Part shown: piece after piece, positions 54,342-63,272 of the stretch
Numbering within the stretch: the stretch's first letter is position 1
Layout of the letters: the number at the start of each line of letters is the position of its first letter
Origin: Phycisphaerae bacterium
Lineage (GTDB): Bacteria; Chloroflexota; Anaerolineae; 4572-78; J111
DNA: 64,000 nucleotides
Direction of reading: 5' to 3'
Assembly: GCA_028285035.1 (NCBI GenBank)
Contig: JANQQF010000065.1
Span: 17,457 to 81,456, forward strand
The notes under the pieces: generated by a model
What the model was told of the DNA's origin: nothing
The model's database searches: none
What the model saw: only the letters and a program-made list of their open reading frames with translations
Program-made: the position numbers and the translations under genes

Positions 54342-54842
54342 CTAATTATGTATCAGTAGTGGCTGTGGTAATGAGACTGAAGTGTGATGGAGCCATAGTC
54401 GTAATGTTTGCTCGAGGGAAATATGATGCTGGGCTAAATTTCCGGCTGAGGTGATGAGATGACAGGGAGTCTCGGACCAGTGCGCTGTGGGTTCATAGAG
54501 GAAAAACATATCCCAAATTAATCCAGTAAAGCCAACAACCTGTTGAGCAAACCATTGCCCGATAATTTTTTGCTCATCCCAAAATTCAATCAAATTTTGC
54601 TTTGATGTGTTTAATACCTTACTTTTCTGACTGTGGTCTGATGGAAAGACAGGCTGCCAGATAACGTAAATAAATAATTCTGCATATTGGTATTGCGCTT
54701 GAAACGATTTTTGTATCTCTGCCAGACAATTGAGACTATTTTGGCGAGACGGGGACAGGAATATGACGAGTCGGAGTGCACCCTGATTATGATTAAATTG
54801 ATGACGAAGCACTTCGACTGGATTTGGTAACTGTCTCTGCAT
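54342..54842 (-). CDS. Thioredoxin-like protein lacking a CxxC motif
   Basis: The 166-residue protein has a short beta-strand LRLVIFLSPS, then NSLNCLAEIQ, where a thioredoxin-like protein would have its CxxC at a helix start; only one Cys remains. YVIWQPVFPSDHSQ, IEFWDEQKIIGQWFAQ and IWDMFFLYEP follow, a pattern I have seen in small thioredoxin-fold proteins that carry WD and GP-type loops. The assignment is tentative. I chose the ATG at 54842 with an AGAGG site; the longer frame from 54902 would run through an inverted repeat that looks like an operator. It may share control with the blaI-like gene 1.5 kb upstream. Confidence 0.55.
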   Translation of the reverse strand: MQRQLPNPVEVLRHQFNHNQGALRLVIFLSPSRQNSLNCLAEIQKSFQAQYQYAELFIYVIWQPVFPSDHSQKSKVLNTSKQNLIEFWDEQKIIGQWFAQQVVGFTGLIWDMFFLYEPTAHWSETPCHLITSAGNLAQHHISLEQTLRLWLHHTSVSLPQPLLIHN

Positions 54843-54857
54843 ATTGCCTCTGGGATT

Positions 54858-54880
54858 AAATCTTATAACTCGTAAGATTT
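54858..54880 (-). promoter_or_regulatory. Operator-like inverted repeat upstream of the thioredoxin-like gene
   Basis: AAATCTTA and TAAGATTT are perfect 8-base arms with a 7-base spacer, 15 bases upstream of the ATG at 54842. The CGTAAGAT part also occurs upstream of the blaI-like gene at the same distance. Confidence 0.55.
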
Positions 54881-54950
54881 GCTGTAAAAATTTTTGCACC
54901 ACATTGGTGCAAAACTGGATAACTATTGCGATTGTGAAAACATTATAAAC

Positions 54951-55931
54951 CTAGCGTACATTATTATAGTTCGACCATACCGCCTCATATGTACTGATCG
55001 GAGGTTCAGGTAAAGGTGTCGTGCAGGCAATAATCGTGTCATCAGATGGGGCCGCTTGCGCCGACATAAGGGCAATGCTTGTCAGCAAGGCAAACACGCC
55101 AGATGTAACCAACCATCGCCCGATGTGATATCGCCATTGAATGGGGGCAGGGGGATAAATGAGGCGTCGAATCCGAGCCTCGGTCACATTGAATGTGGCA
55201 ATGGCGGCATATGTCGTTGATATTGGTAAGACCGGGTTGTCTGTTGAACATCCCTTGATGAGTTTTTGTAAGGCGCATAACAAAGGGAGATCATCACCAA
55301 AGACGGTGATCGCAGCCTTGTCTGCCGCAACTTCTTGCTGGAGTTCGATGGCTTTTGCTAAATCGTGGGCGATCGGCAAAAAGAAGAACGCATTTTTTAG
55401 CATTCGACTGATAACCAACTGTAGTGGGTCATGATTTCGGAGGTGGTGTACCTCGTGAGCCAAAACTGCCTCAAACTCTTCATCGGTCAGCAATTCGGCT
55501 AAACTGGTGGTCAGCCAAATTTTTGGTTTCAAAAAGCCAACACAAAATGCATGCGGAGTCTGTAAATCAATGACAACGACTTGATTTGATTGTAACTGAT
55601 ATTTGGTTAGTAACGGTTGCCAATCTTGGGGTACTCGACATTGGAGTGGCTCAAAAATTCGGGTGAATTGGATAGTTGCCCGAACCTGCTTATAAATCGA
55701 TAGCCCACCTCGAATAATGATAAACAGAAGAATGATTGGGACAATCAACTGCCAGATAATATATTTTTCAGAGGAAAGATGCTCGAGCTGTCTTTGGCAA
55801 ATATACCATAGTGCCTGTAGCCAATGGTAGGCGTGACTCCAACTGATAAACAGACCAAAGCCTACGAGAAAAGTGGCTAAGCCCATCAAACTCCAAAAAT
55901 AATAGTTGGATTGACTAAGGTGTCGTCTCAT
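54951..55931 (-). CDS. M56-family membrane metallopeptidase (BlaR1-like, no sensor domain)
   Basis: The 326-residue protein has N-terminal spans at about 12-35 and 60-85, the zinc motif HEVHH in a LAHEVHHLRNHDPL context near residue 160, and a further span near 270-290. This is the peptidase unit of BlaR1/MecR1, which cleaves the paired repressor on signal. It has no penicillin-binding sensor domain, so the signal is unknown. The ATG at 55931, with GGAGA upstream, overlaps the end of the blaI-like gene by 17 bases, confirming a coupled pair. Confidence 0.87.
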   Translation of the reverse strand: MRRHLSQSNYYFWSLMGLATFLVGFGLFISWSHAYHWLQALWYICQRQLEHLSSEKYIIWQLIVPIILLFIIIRGGLSIYKQVRATIQFTRIFEPLQCRVPQDWQPLLTKYQLQSNQVVVIDLQTPHAFCVGFLKPKIWLTTSLAELLTDEEFEAVLAHEVHHLRNHDPLQLVISRMLKNAFFFLPIAHDLAKAIELQQEVAADKAAITVFGDDLPLLCALQKLIKGCSTDNPVLPISTTYAAIATFNVTEARIRRLIYPPAPIQWRYHIGRWLVTSGVFALLTSIALMSAQAAPSDDTIIACTTPLPEPPISTYEAVWSNYNNVR

Positions 55932-56352
55932 CGCTTGATTTTCTCCGCTCAATAAGTCGGGTCATATCATCGAGTAAATCTGGGTCAACATCCTGAGCTG
56001 TTTTAATCATTTGGGTGAGAGCGATCTGTCGGAACTCTGGGCCTAACATCCCGCGTATCATTTGATCAAATACATCGGCCAGTAGTGACTCTCGGGTGGA
56101 GACAGGCTTGTATAAAAATTGGCGCCCCGCTTTTTCGCGAATGAGAATGCCTTTTTCAACGAGACGATTTAAGACCGTCATCGCGGTTTTATAGTTCAAA
56201 TCACCACCGAGGTGATCAATCACATCTTTAACACTTGGGGCATTCAAGGCCCATACCGCTTCCATCAACTTGGCTTCTAATTCACCAAAGATATGGGTTA
56301 GCCCTTTTTCTTGCAGTTTAAAGGTTTGAATAGGTGTTTTTTCGTGCAGCAT
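55915..56352 (-). CDS. BlaI/MecI/CopY-family repressor
   Basis: The 145-residue protein has a winged helix at about 10-80 with GELEAKLMEAVWAL, VKDVIDHL and YKTAMTVLNRLVEKGIL, the typical BlaI DNA-binding unit, and a C-terminal dimerisation domain. BlaI-type repressors are inactivated by cleavage by an M56 peptidase, here encoded by the overlapping next gene. An inverted repeat just upstream of its ribosome binding site is a likely autoregulatory operator. Targets are not obvious beyond the pair itself and perhaps the thioredoxin-like gene. Confidence 0.9.
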   Translation of the reverse strand: MLHEKTPIQTFKLQEKGLTHIFGELEAKLMEAVWALNAPSVKDVIDHLGGDLNYKTAMTVLNRLVEKGILIREKAGRQFLYKPVSTRESLLADVFDQMIRGMLGPEFRQIALTQMIKTAQDVDPDLLDDMTRLIERRKSSDETTP

Positions 56353-56366
56353 ACTCTATGTCCTTG

Positions 56367-56390
56367 ATCTTATCCTACATATCGTAAGAT
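56367..56390 (-). promoter_or_regulatory. Operator-like inverted repeat upstream of the blaI-like gene
   Basis: ATCTTA (56367-56372) and TAAGAT (56385-56390) surround TCCTACATATCG. The site contains TACATATCGTA, loosely like the TACA-N-TGTA operators of BlaI/CopY repressors, and lies 15 bases before the ATG. Confidence 0.55.
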
Positions 56391-56522
56391 ATTCTGCCTA
56401 AATTGTCAAAATATGTCAACAATTTGTGAAGATTTTGTAGGTGTTACCTTTTACAATTGACAATCTGTAACTCACAACCCACAATTGGCGTTTATTATTG
56501 AAATAAACCCTGGAAAAATTTG

Positions 56523-58694
56523 GTGAAAAAATCATCTGTAAAGCCTGGGCGCTACGGTCCCCGCAACGCCCGTCTTGGTCAATGGGTCGCCCGTAAGATA
56601 CATCCTATCATCAAGCATCTCCTGTCTCAACGAAAATTGTTCACCCTCGCTAGTGCCTATGCTCAAAGTCGGTCTAAGGCATTTCGGGAAAAACGTCAGC
56701 GAGGCGAACCAATTTATTTGTTGGGTATCGGGCCGGGTGGGCACAATTCTGGTACATCTTTAGTTGAAGTTACATCAGCAGGAAAGCTCAATCTCATTTC
56801 TAACAATGAGGAAGAGCGTTTCACCGGAATCAAACATTATGCCGATTATCCAGCGATGAGTGTGGCAGAGGTGAGGCATCAACTGGCCGACTTGGGTTTA
56901 AAGCCAAATGATATTCATGCGTGTCTAACCAGTTGGGATTATGTTGCCCTGATTGCTCACAGCTTGAGGGTTTTTGTTGAAGAGTTTCCAGGTACCTTGC
57001 AATTGCTCAAACCCCAGCCGCGTGAGACATTTTTGACCGATCACCAAGTGTTGTTCGAAATGTTGAGCGCCCCACGTCGCTTAGGTGAACAACTTGGATT
57101 ACCTGAGCCGCAGCCTTTGATCAATCTGCGGCACCACGACAACCACGCCTATTTCTCCTGGGCCGTTTCACCCTTCGCCCAGATTAACGAGCCGGTGATG
57201 ATTGCTGTCATTGACGGGAGTGGGGATGATGGCTCGATTTCACTTTATGTGGCTTATCAAGGGCGGATCAAATTATGGTACAACAATGGCAGTATGTTCG
57301 ACTCATTGGGCACATTTTATACGATGCTCAGTGCCACGCAGGGGGGCTGGACGCCACTGAGTTGTGAAGGTCGATTTATGGGGGCCTCGGCTTGGGGAGA
57401 CAACGATCGCCAAACAAACCGCTACTATCAAGGTCTTCGTCACATTTTCCATTTGACCGAAGATGGTCAAGTTTTACTCAATCGACGGCTGGCGAACTGG
57501 TCCCGAGCGGGGTATGCAAACCCTTACTCGCCCGACTTAACTGACCTGCTCGGCCCACCCATTCTCCCCAAGGCCATGTGGAATCCGGATAAGGTGTTAC
57601 GGTTAGATGCCACCGATCTTGATGACCCCACCCAAGCCCGCCTCGACAAAGCCGCCGCCACCCAAATGGTCTTTGAAGATGCCCTGCTTCATCTGATCGA
57701 TCATTTTATTCAAAAAACGGGCAGTCATCACCTCATTTTTACTGGCGGCACAGCTCTTAACTGCATCGCCAATATGCGTTTGTTGGATCACTTTGATGAA
57801 GCTTACTTCGCTAAACATCTTGGTATGAACGATACTTATCTCAAGCTGTGGGTGCCACCCATTCCCGGTGACGCGGGGACACCGCCTGGCGCAGCCTATC
57901 ACTTTGCCCTACAAAACGGTGCCCAACCTGGTAACCCTCTACCACACGCCTTCTATTGTGGACGAGCGGCAACATCTGCCGAAATTCGGATGGCTGTTGA
58001 GGCTGATGATGAAATTGGAATGCAAGTGTTGGGAAATGTGTGGGAAGTAGGTCAACGTGAGCGAGTAGCTGATTTGCTGGCCTACCTTGTGGCCCAAAAT
58101 AGCTTTGTTGGTTTATTTCAGGGCGTGGCTGAGACAGGACCTCGGGCCTTAGGACATCGTTCTATTTTGGCTAATCCCTGTAATCCAGATATCCTGGCTT
58201 TACTCAATCAGCAGGTAAAATTCCGTGAACCCTTTCGCCCCCTGGCACCAATGGTCACTTTGGCTGCAGCAAAGCGCTTGTTTGAGTTATCCCCCGGCGC
58301 ATCTACTGCAAATTACAATGCCTACAACTACATGATTCTGACAGCTAGGGCCAAACCCGAGGCTCATCAAAAAATACCTGCGGTTATCCATCGTGATGGG
58401 ACCAGCCGCCTTCAAATTGTCCGATCTGACATCGACCCATTCACCCACACATATCTCAAGGCGATGGGGCGATATCTTGGCGCGGAGGTGTCTGTTAATA
58501 CCTCTCTCAATGTTGGCAGTCCGATCGTTCAAACCCCAAAACAGGCCCTGATGGCCCTGAAACGTTCAAAGGGACTAACTGCATTGTTGATGATTGGGGC
58601 CGATGGTGAGGCGATGTTGGTCTGGCATGAAGTGGTGGATGAGATTAAAGATGGGGGAAAGGCATTGTTGGGGATGGTTCCGATGATAGTTTAA
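56523..58694 (+). CDS. Carbamoyltransferase (NodU/CmcH family)
   Basis: The 723-residue enzyme should transfer a carbamoyl group from carbamoyl phosphate to a hydroxyl of a sugar or natural product. N-terminal domain marks are GPGGHNSGTSLVE near 74, NNEEERFTGIKH near 95 and the metal-binding RHHDNHAYFSW near 203; SCEGRFMGASAWG near 280 and FTGGTALNCIANM near 408 follow, and the C-terminal domain has ETGPRALGHRSILANP near 540 and SVNTSLNVGSPIVQTP near 658. A basic tail of about 60 residues precedes the first motif. The start is uncertain between GTG at 56523 and TTG at 56520. No biosynthetic cluster surrounds it. Confidence 0.88.
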   Translation: MKKSSVKPGRYGPRNARLGQWVARKIHPIIKHLLSQRKLFTLASAYAQSRSKAFREKRQRGEPIYLLGIGPGGHNSGTSLVEVTSAGKLNLISNNEEERFTGIKHYADYPAMSVAEVRHQLADLGLKPNDIHACLTSWDYVALIAHSLRVFVEEFPGTLQLLKPQPRETFLTDHQVLFEMLSAPRRLGEQLGLPEPQPLINLRHHDNHAYFSWAVSPFAQINEPVMIAVIDGSGDDGSISLYVAYQGRIKLWYNNGSMFDSLGTFYTMLSATQGGWTPLSCEGRFMGASAWGDNDRQTNRYYQGLRHIFHLTEDGQVLLNRRLANWSRAGYANPYSPDLTDLLGPPILPKAMWNPDKVLRLDATDLDDPTQARLDKAAATQMVFEDALLHLIDHFIQKTGSHHLIFTGGTALNCIANMRLLDHFDEAYFAKHLGMNDTYLKLWVPPIPGDAGTPPGAAYHFALQNGAQPGNPLPHAFYCGRAATSAEIRMAVEADDEIGMQVLGNVWEVGQRERVADLLAYLVAQNSFVGLFQGVAETGPRALGHRSILANPCNPDILALLNQQVKFREPFRPLAPMVTLAAAKRLFELSPGASTANYNAYNYMILTARAKPEAHQKIPAVIHRDGTSRLQIVRSDIDPFTHTYLKAMGRYLGAEVSVNTSLNVGSPIVQTPKQALMALKRSKGLTALLMIGADGEAMLVWHEVVDEIKDGGKALLGMVPMIV

Positions 58695-59314
58695 GTGAAA
58701 TTCACTAGAAACGTATCATATCGGCTTTTAGCCACCCAATAGCTCTCATTTTCGGATGAATGTTCTGTTGTACTCAAGGTAACCTCTTGATCAAAACTCA
58801 ACCCTTGCCGAATCAATGCGGCCAATGCTTCATCACTGTCACGAAACTGATGAGGTAAATCTGGCTGCCGACGACGCTCTTGTTGCCAAAATCCATTCAG
58901 TTGACGATGCAACAGTTTACCTTCCGAGACTAATTGATGTAGTGGGCTATCGGCGGGTGGAAATGGATTGGCTTTGACAACGAGCTGAGGCGGGCCAAAA
59001 CTATCGGCTTCAGCATCCCAACTTAAAAACCACTCACAAATCAGTTTCGCCCGCTGTTGAATCAGGTCAAAGAAAAATTCCCAGCGTATGGCCTTGCCTG
59101 TAGGATCGACCCCATCTGGAGCAACAATCATTTTTAGCGCGGCGTGCTTATCCAAGCGTTTGGCTTCAAGTAAGGCCAAACGAAAGGCTGTTTTTGCTGT
59201 AACAGGTTTATTCTCAGCCCTTAAACGATATGATCGATTGATTTCACTTTCCAAGGCAGAACGATCAAAAATAGTATCAATCTTATTATAGATCTTGCGT
59301 AATTTATCAATCAC
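58691..59314 (-). CDS. Hypothetical protein downstream of a TPR gene
   Basis: I do not recognise this 207-residue soluble protein. It starts at a GTG at 59314 with an AAGGTAAGA stretch upstream, only 4 bases after the stop of the TPR gene, so the pair are coupled. The N terminus is helical and basic; the middle has KAIRWEFFFDLIQQRAKLICEWFLSW-type Trp-rich segments and the rest is acidic. Its end overlaps the carbamoyltransferase end by 4 bases, convergently. Confidence 0.6.
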   Translation of the reverse strand: MIDKLRKIYNKIDTIFDRSALESEINRSYRLRAENKPVTAKTAFRLALLEAKRLDKHAALKMIVAPDGVDPTGKAIRWEFFFDLIQQRAKLICEWFLSWDAEADSFGPPQLVVKANPFPPADSPLHQLVSEGKLLHRQLNGFWQQERRRQPDLPHQFRDSDEALAALIRQGLSFDQEVTLSTTEHSSENESYWVAKSRYDTFLVNFT

Positions 59315-59318
59315 TCTC

Positions 59319-59564
59319 TTACCTTATAATCTTAGAGCTTTCTAGTTGAGCTAACGCTTCCTGAGCGTGTTTGCTGTTAGGATTAATTCGCAAGGCATTT
59401 TCAATACATTCACGACGCTTATCATTTGTGACCAAAACTGAAAGCAACAGCCAAGCTTGGTCATTATTAGGGTTGGTCTTTAGTAATGCTGATAAACACT
59501 GATAGGCTTCTTGTGTTTTTCCCGCTTTTATAAGATCAAAAGCCTTCTGAAGGTTGTGAGACAT
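59319..59564 (-). CDS. Small tetratricopeptide-repeat protein
   Basis: The 81-residue protein has two TPR units: AFDLIKAGKTQEAYQCLSAL with LKTNPNNDQAW, then CIENALRINPNSKHAQEAL. Such small TPR proteins act as interaction adaptors. An AAAGGA site supports the ATG at 59564. It is coupled to the 207-residue gene that follows. Confidence 0.8.
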   Translation of the reverse strand: MSHNLQKAFDLIKAGKTQEAYQCLSALLKTNPNNDQAWLLLSVLVTNDKRRECIENALRINPNSKHAQEALAQLESSKIIR

Positions 59565-59644
59565 GAGGTCTGATCCTTTGAGCTATAATATGGTTAGTGT
59601 CATCAGTTTTCGCCACAAACATAGCAATGATCATCAGGTATTTC

Positions 59645-60160
59645 TCATTTTTCGCTATTTAACCCGTCACGGTAATACCACAACAGCCAGGTTCGGTATG
59701 TAAAAATAACAATTGCGGCTGGGGTTATGCTTGCTCGAATGAAGGAAGCTATTTGGAGGGAAGCAATATCATCAATGAAAATAATCACTAGCATATAAAC
59801 AAAAAACAAGAGCATTTCTTTCGTATCGATTGTCTCACTGTCTGTTAGTTTCAAAGGATCATCGAAACCCAATAAGCCACAAACGAGTAAGCCAATACAT
59901 ACCCCAACAAACAAGGCCGCGTAACAATCTTGGCATTCCGGTCCTAGGTACTTAAGGACAGACCAAGCGGGTTGATATAAAAATAGCAATTGGACAATAG
60001 CAAGGACAATGATTACAGCGATATGGCCCCGTAAGGCTTTATTTCGTTGTGTCTTTGCATCGATAAAATTATCACTAGAGTCTTTATCGAGGTCTGCCAA
60101 ATTAGGTTTAGCATTGGATATGTCTTGTAACCAATCTGGTAAATTATTCTTTCTGGCCAT
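59645..60160 (-). CDS. Hypothetical four-span membrane protein
   Basis: The 171-residue protein begins MARKNNLPDWLQDISNAK and has four predicted spans from about residue 45 to 160, starting with IAVIIVLAIVQLLFLY. A CQDCYA pair lies after the first span. No family was recognised. A GGAAAGG site supports the ATG at 60160. It follows the larger membrane gene by 55 bases and belongs to the same run of membrane proteins. Confidence 0.65.
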   Translation of the reverse strand: MARKNNLPDWLQDISNAKPNLADLDKDSSDNFIDAKTQRNKALRGHIAVIIVLAIVQLLFLYQPAWSVLKYLGPECQDCYAALFVGVCIGLLVCGLLGFDDPLKLTDSETIDTKEMLLFFVYMLVIIFIDDIASLQIASFIRASITPAAIVIFTYRTWLLWYYRDGLNSEK

Positions 60161-60215
60161 GAATACCTTTCCACCGTAAAATTTTCTAACTGGATCATCA
60201 ATTTCAAATAAACGG

Positions 60216-61280
60216 CTAGCCAGGTAAACCGATCACCCAAATCGGAGCAAGTTGCCCCGTGATAAACAGAATGAAGAGCACCCACCGAGCGAACCAGCCA
60301 AAACTTAATGGGGCACTAGCGGTTTTTTGTAAGATAAATGTGCCTAAACGTGTGACAACTACTAACAATACAAAAAGAATGCCAACAACAAATAAAATCA
60401 TGCCCGAATAATCGTTACCAACATTGGCAATGTCATTAGCACTGGCACCGATGGAAAAACCAATAATTACAATAATGAGGGCAAAAAGTTGAGTGAGGGA
60501 GGCAATATTAAACATATATGTTAATTTTTTTTGCTCGCCGGGTGTCTTAATTTGGAAAACACTATATGACATTGTAAGAATGATGCCACTATTAAAAAGA
60601 ATTACTCCAAAGAGTCTGCCACCTAGTAGCCGTGAAAGGCCCACTGCTTCGACAACAACCATTCCGACAAAAATGGCAAGTATAAATAGAATTCCGGCAA
60701 GGATGAAGAGAAAGCCCCAGTCTTGGTGATCAGGCTCGTATTTTTGCGGTGTTCCCAACATCCCCGTTACAAAAAACGCGATCAGTAAAAACGAAATCCA
60801 GACCAAAAACATTAGAATGGTTTGAGTGGATCGTAAGGGGGCTAAGACAATATTTTTATTCAAAATACCAACCAAACCCGCTATCAATAACGGAAGCCAA
60901 AGTAAGGAACTGGCGAGCCAAGCAACCATCTCCCTGACGTGCGCTTCCCCAGCTTGCTTACGATAGGCTTCTAAATGGTATGGCTGAAGAAATAGCCAGC
61001 TTAAAAAGCGGGCTTGATGGAATGGGTTTCCGACAGATAGTGGTTCCATCAGGGGTGGTAAAGGTCGTTTCATACTAACGTTACGCTCTCGCGTTTGGTC
61101 GTATGATCGAAGGGCTTCGATAATCAGGCTGAATATAGCCCCTACCAGACCACCTTGTATAGTCCCAATGAGGCCTGCTTGAGGACCCACTTCAAGTAAT
61201 TGGGTGCATCCAACAATCATTGCCCCCAGAAAAGCACCGGCAATAGCGTGAGAAGCGTGATTTTTTATCCAGATAATCAT
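60216..61280 (-). CDS. Hypothetical polytopic membrane protein
   Basis: The 354-residue protein has about eight spans. The first two form a Gly-rich hairpin (GAFLGAMIVG and GLIGTIQGGLVGAIFSLI) and a 60-residue cytosolic segment with Arg and Pro follows before the remaining spans. I recognise no family or motif. It starts at an ATG with AAAGGG upstream, 48 bases after the gene at 61329. Context suggests it works with the other membrane proteins of this run. Confidence 0.65.
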   Translation of the reverse strand: MIIWIKNHASHAIAGAFLGAMIVGCTQLLEVGPQAGLIGTIQGGLVGAIFSLIIEALRSYDQTRERNVSMKRPLPPLMEPLSVGNPFHQARFLSWLFLQPYHLEAYRKQAGEAHVREMVAWLASSLLWLPLLIAGLVGILNKNIVLAPLRSTQTILMFLVWISFLLIAFFVTGMLGTPQKYEPDHQDWGFLFILAGILFILAIFVGMVVVEAVGLSRLLGGRLFGVILFNSGIILTMSYSVFQIKTPGEQKKLTYMFNIASLTQLFALIIVIIGFSIGASANDIANVGNDYSGMILFVVGILFVLLVVVTRLGTFILQKTASAPLSFGWFARWVLFILFITGQLAPIWVIGLPG

Positions 61281-61328
61281 TAGCCCTTTAAATCCTTTGC
61301 CATCAGATGGCTATGAAGCACTTACACT

Positions 61329-61712
61329 TCATAGAACATTTTCATCCTTATCGATGCCCAAGATTGTGTGAGCCCACAATTGTATCGACAGCAGAATAAT
61401 GATCACGCCGCCGATCCAGTAATCTTTTATATATGCATCACGCGCTGCATCAATTGGATCAGTATGTTCTAAATAGGCTAGCCAAATCAAAACACAACCA
61501 ATTACGCCACCTAATAAAGCGGTGCGGGGATTTTCCGCTAATGGAGAGATGGTGTTGCCGAGCAATACTATTGTAGCCAGGACAAAGGCGAAAATCGACA
61601 GACCATCCCCCCAATACAATATGCCTAGCCCAACCAGCCACAATATACCCCCTGTCAATATCCTGGTCATTGCTGTCCCCCAAACCATTGCTAATAATCC
61701 GATATTACTCAT
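61329..61712 (-). CDS. Hypothetical four-span membrane protein
   Basis: The 127-residue protein has four hydrophobic segments (about 4-24, 28-48, 62-82 and 95-115) and a short acidic C-terminal tail. Its ATG overlaps the stop of the preceding gene (ATGA), so translation is coupled. No family is recognised. Confidence 0.65.
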   Translation of the reverse strand: MSNIGLLAMVWGTAMTRILTGGILWLVGLGILYWGDGLSIFAFVLATIVLLGNTISPLAENPRTALLGGVIGCVLIWLAYLEHTDPIDAARDAYIKDYWIGGVIIILLSIQLWAHTILGIDKDENVL

Positions 61713-62416
61713 CCGGCCAAGCGCGGAAAATAATCCAATATCAACGTAATGAACGCCATTAACCCCAAGATTGCAATCAGGATTCTCCAGAGTAGCTGAT
61801 TTTTTGGTGCGTCAACTTCCCTGAAACGACCTGCAACGCCCAGTAGACAAATGAGGAGTAAGGCCAGCCCCCGATAAATCAAAGCGTCCATCATCATCAA
61901 TAGACTGATGAAGCTCCAGACAGCTATTACAATCCACTGATCTTGTTTTGTGATAAAAGACCACAAACCAAAAACAACCAAGATGCCTAAATATGAGTGT
62001 CCCCACCAGGCCAAGCCACCCGTCAGAACAAGTAACCAAAATTGCAAACGTTCGGATTGAAACCACTGCATCCCAAGATAGAGACCCAGAGTCATCGGAA
62101 TAGCAGAGGTAGGTCTTAGTGTCAGTGCATAACGACAAATGAGTGCTGTTGCTATCCCAATGATGAGACCGTTAAATACTAGCTCCAGCCACTTCTTGCC
62201 CCAGTTAATTTCCTTGATAAGGATGACACCCACAATCATAGAGATAGTCAAAATTTCAAACAGGCCCGCTAAGAATAACATCTGCGAGATAGTGTCAGGT
62301 CTTTCTAGAAATGCTCGAAAGCAAACCTGTGCAATAAATCCAGCTATTATTCCGGTAAAAAGGGGGTAGAATCTGTTATTTAGTGATGGTTTGTCTAAGA
62401 TTGTGAGTCTGTTCAT
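61709..62416 (-). CDS. Hypothetical polytopic membrane protein
   Basis: The 235-residue protein begins MNRLTILDKPSLNNRFYPL and has about seven spans. The ATG at 62416 overlaps the stop of the upstream gene (ATGA), which is why I prefer it to a longer frame from 62458. The C terminus likewise overlaps the following gene by 4 bases. I see no recognisable motif; the pattern of three overlapping membrane genes suggests a multi-subunit membrane assembly. Confidence 0.65.
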   Translation of the reverse strand: MNRLTILDKPSLNNRFYPLFTGIIAGFIAQVCFRAFLERPDTISQMLFLAGLFEILTISMIVGVILIKEINWGKKWLELVFNGLIIGIATALICRYALTLRPTSAIPMTLGLYLGMQWFQSERLQFWLLVLTGGLAWWGHSYLGILVVFGLWSFITKQDQWIVIAVWSFISLLMMMDALIYRGLALLLICLLGVAGRFREVDAPKNQLLWRILIAILGLMAFITLILDYFPRLAG

Positions 62417-63084
62417 CTGGTTTTGTTTCGTTCCCCCAAAAGTAGGTTTAATGCCCACACAATCACTTTAAGTAAACCGAACATTCCTATTCCTAAGAGA
62501 AATGAAAATGATTCAAATCTGGTCTTATCTAATTGGATAACAACTAAGCATCCCATAAAGCACAGAATGTAAAGAAGTGTATATCGAAAAACTCCCTCCC
62601 CTGTGAAGGTTGTGGCTTTTTTGTCTAGGGCACTAATTACTATGGCTATCACTGCTCCAAATGGGACGCTCATTATACAAGCCAACACAATAAGCCGGAG
62701 GGTATTTGTTTTGAACGCAAAATTTTCCAGATACCTATTACTGAGAAATGATGTTTCAGTTAAAAAGAAGCCCACTAGAATGAGCGCCGTAAGATAAATG
62801 CTCACTAGCATCACTGGCCATCTTATTTTTTCTGAAAATCTGATATTGGAAGATTGAGCGGTGATTTTGTCCGGCCCAATTATGTATAGGCCACCTAAAA
62901 TCAATATTACGATTGACATACCTCCCCCCACAACGATGAAAGATCCTGATATAAGGCTTAAATCAATGGGCTGATCAGTAAATATAGCCTGATCTAAGGC
63001 AAGGTAGATGACAAACAGAAATGTCAGTAGAGGGACTGCAAATAAGACCCACATTACTTGTTTTATTTTTTCAAATTTAGACAT
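62413..63084 (-). CDS. Hypothetical polytopic membrane protein
   Basis: The 223-residue protein begins MSKFEKIKQVMWVLFAVPLL and has about six spans. It starts 4 bases after a truncated reading frame that ends at 63088 and overlaps the next gene by 4 bases. I recognise no family. It is the most upstream intact member of the run; the gene before it appears to have been cut by an insertion element. Confidence 0.65.
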   Translation of the reverse strand: MSKFEKIKQVMWVLFAVPLLTFLFVIYLALDQAIFTDQPIDLSLISGSFIVVGGGMSIVILILGGLYIIGPDKITAQSSNIRFSEKIRWPVMLVSIYLTALILVGFFLTETSFLSNRYLENFAFKTNTLRLIVLACIMSVPFGAVIAIVISALDKKATTFTGEGVFRYTLLYILCFMGCLVVIQLDKTRFESFSFLLGIGMFGLLKVIVWALNLLLGERNKTR

Positions 63085-63087
63085 AAA

Positions 63088-63192
63088 TCACCCAAATTCG
63101 ACCAATACAAACGAGCCAATCGCCATTAATCCAAATCCAATCGTGAGGATTGCCCACAAAATTTCGGTCGGTGACTCAAAATATGTTTTGGC
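63088..63192 (-). pseudogene. C-terminal remnant of a membrane protein, cut by an insertion element
   Basis: A reading frame without a start runs for 34 codons and stops with TGA at 63088, three bases before the ATG of the next gene. It encodes ILWAILTIGFGLMAIGSFVL, a membrane helix like those of its neighbours. The frame is closed upstream at 63193-63195, near where insertion-element sequence probably begins. The spacing matches a normal operon neighbour, so this is most likely the tail of an interrupted gene. Confidence 0.55.
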
Positions 63193-63272
63193 TCAATATG
63201 GGTTTCAAGGAGGTGAGTTGAAAAAGGAGGAAAAAAGGATAAGCTGAACAAAAAAACAAAGAAAGTAAAGAG

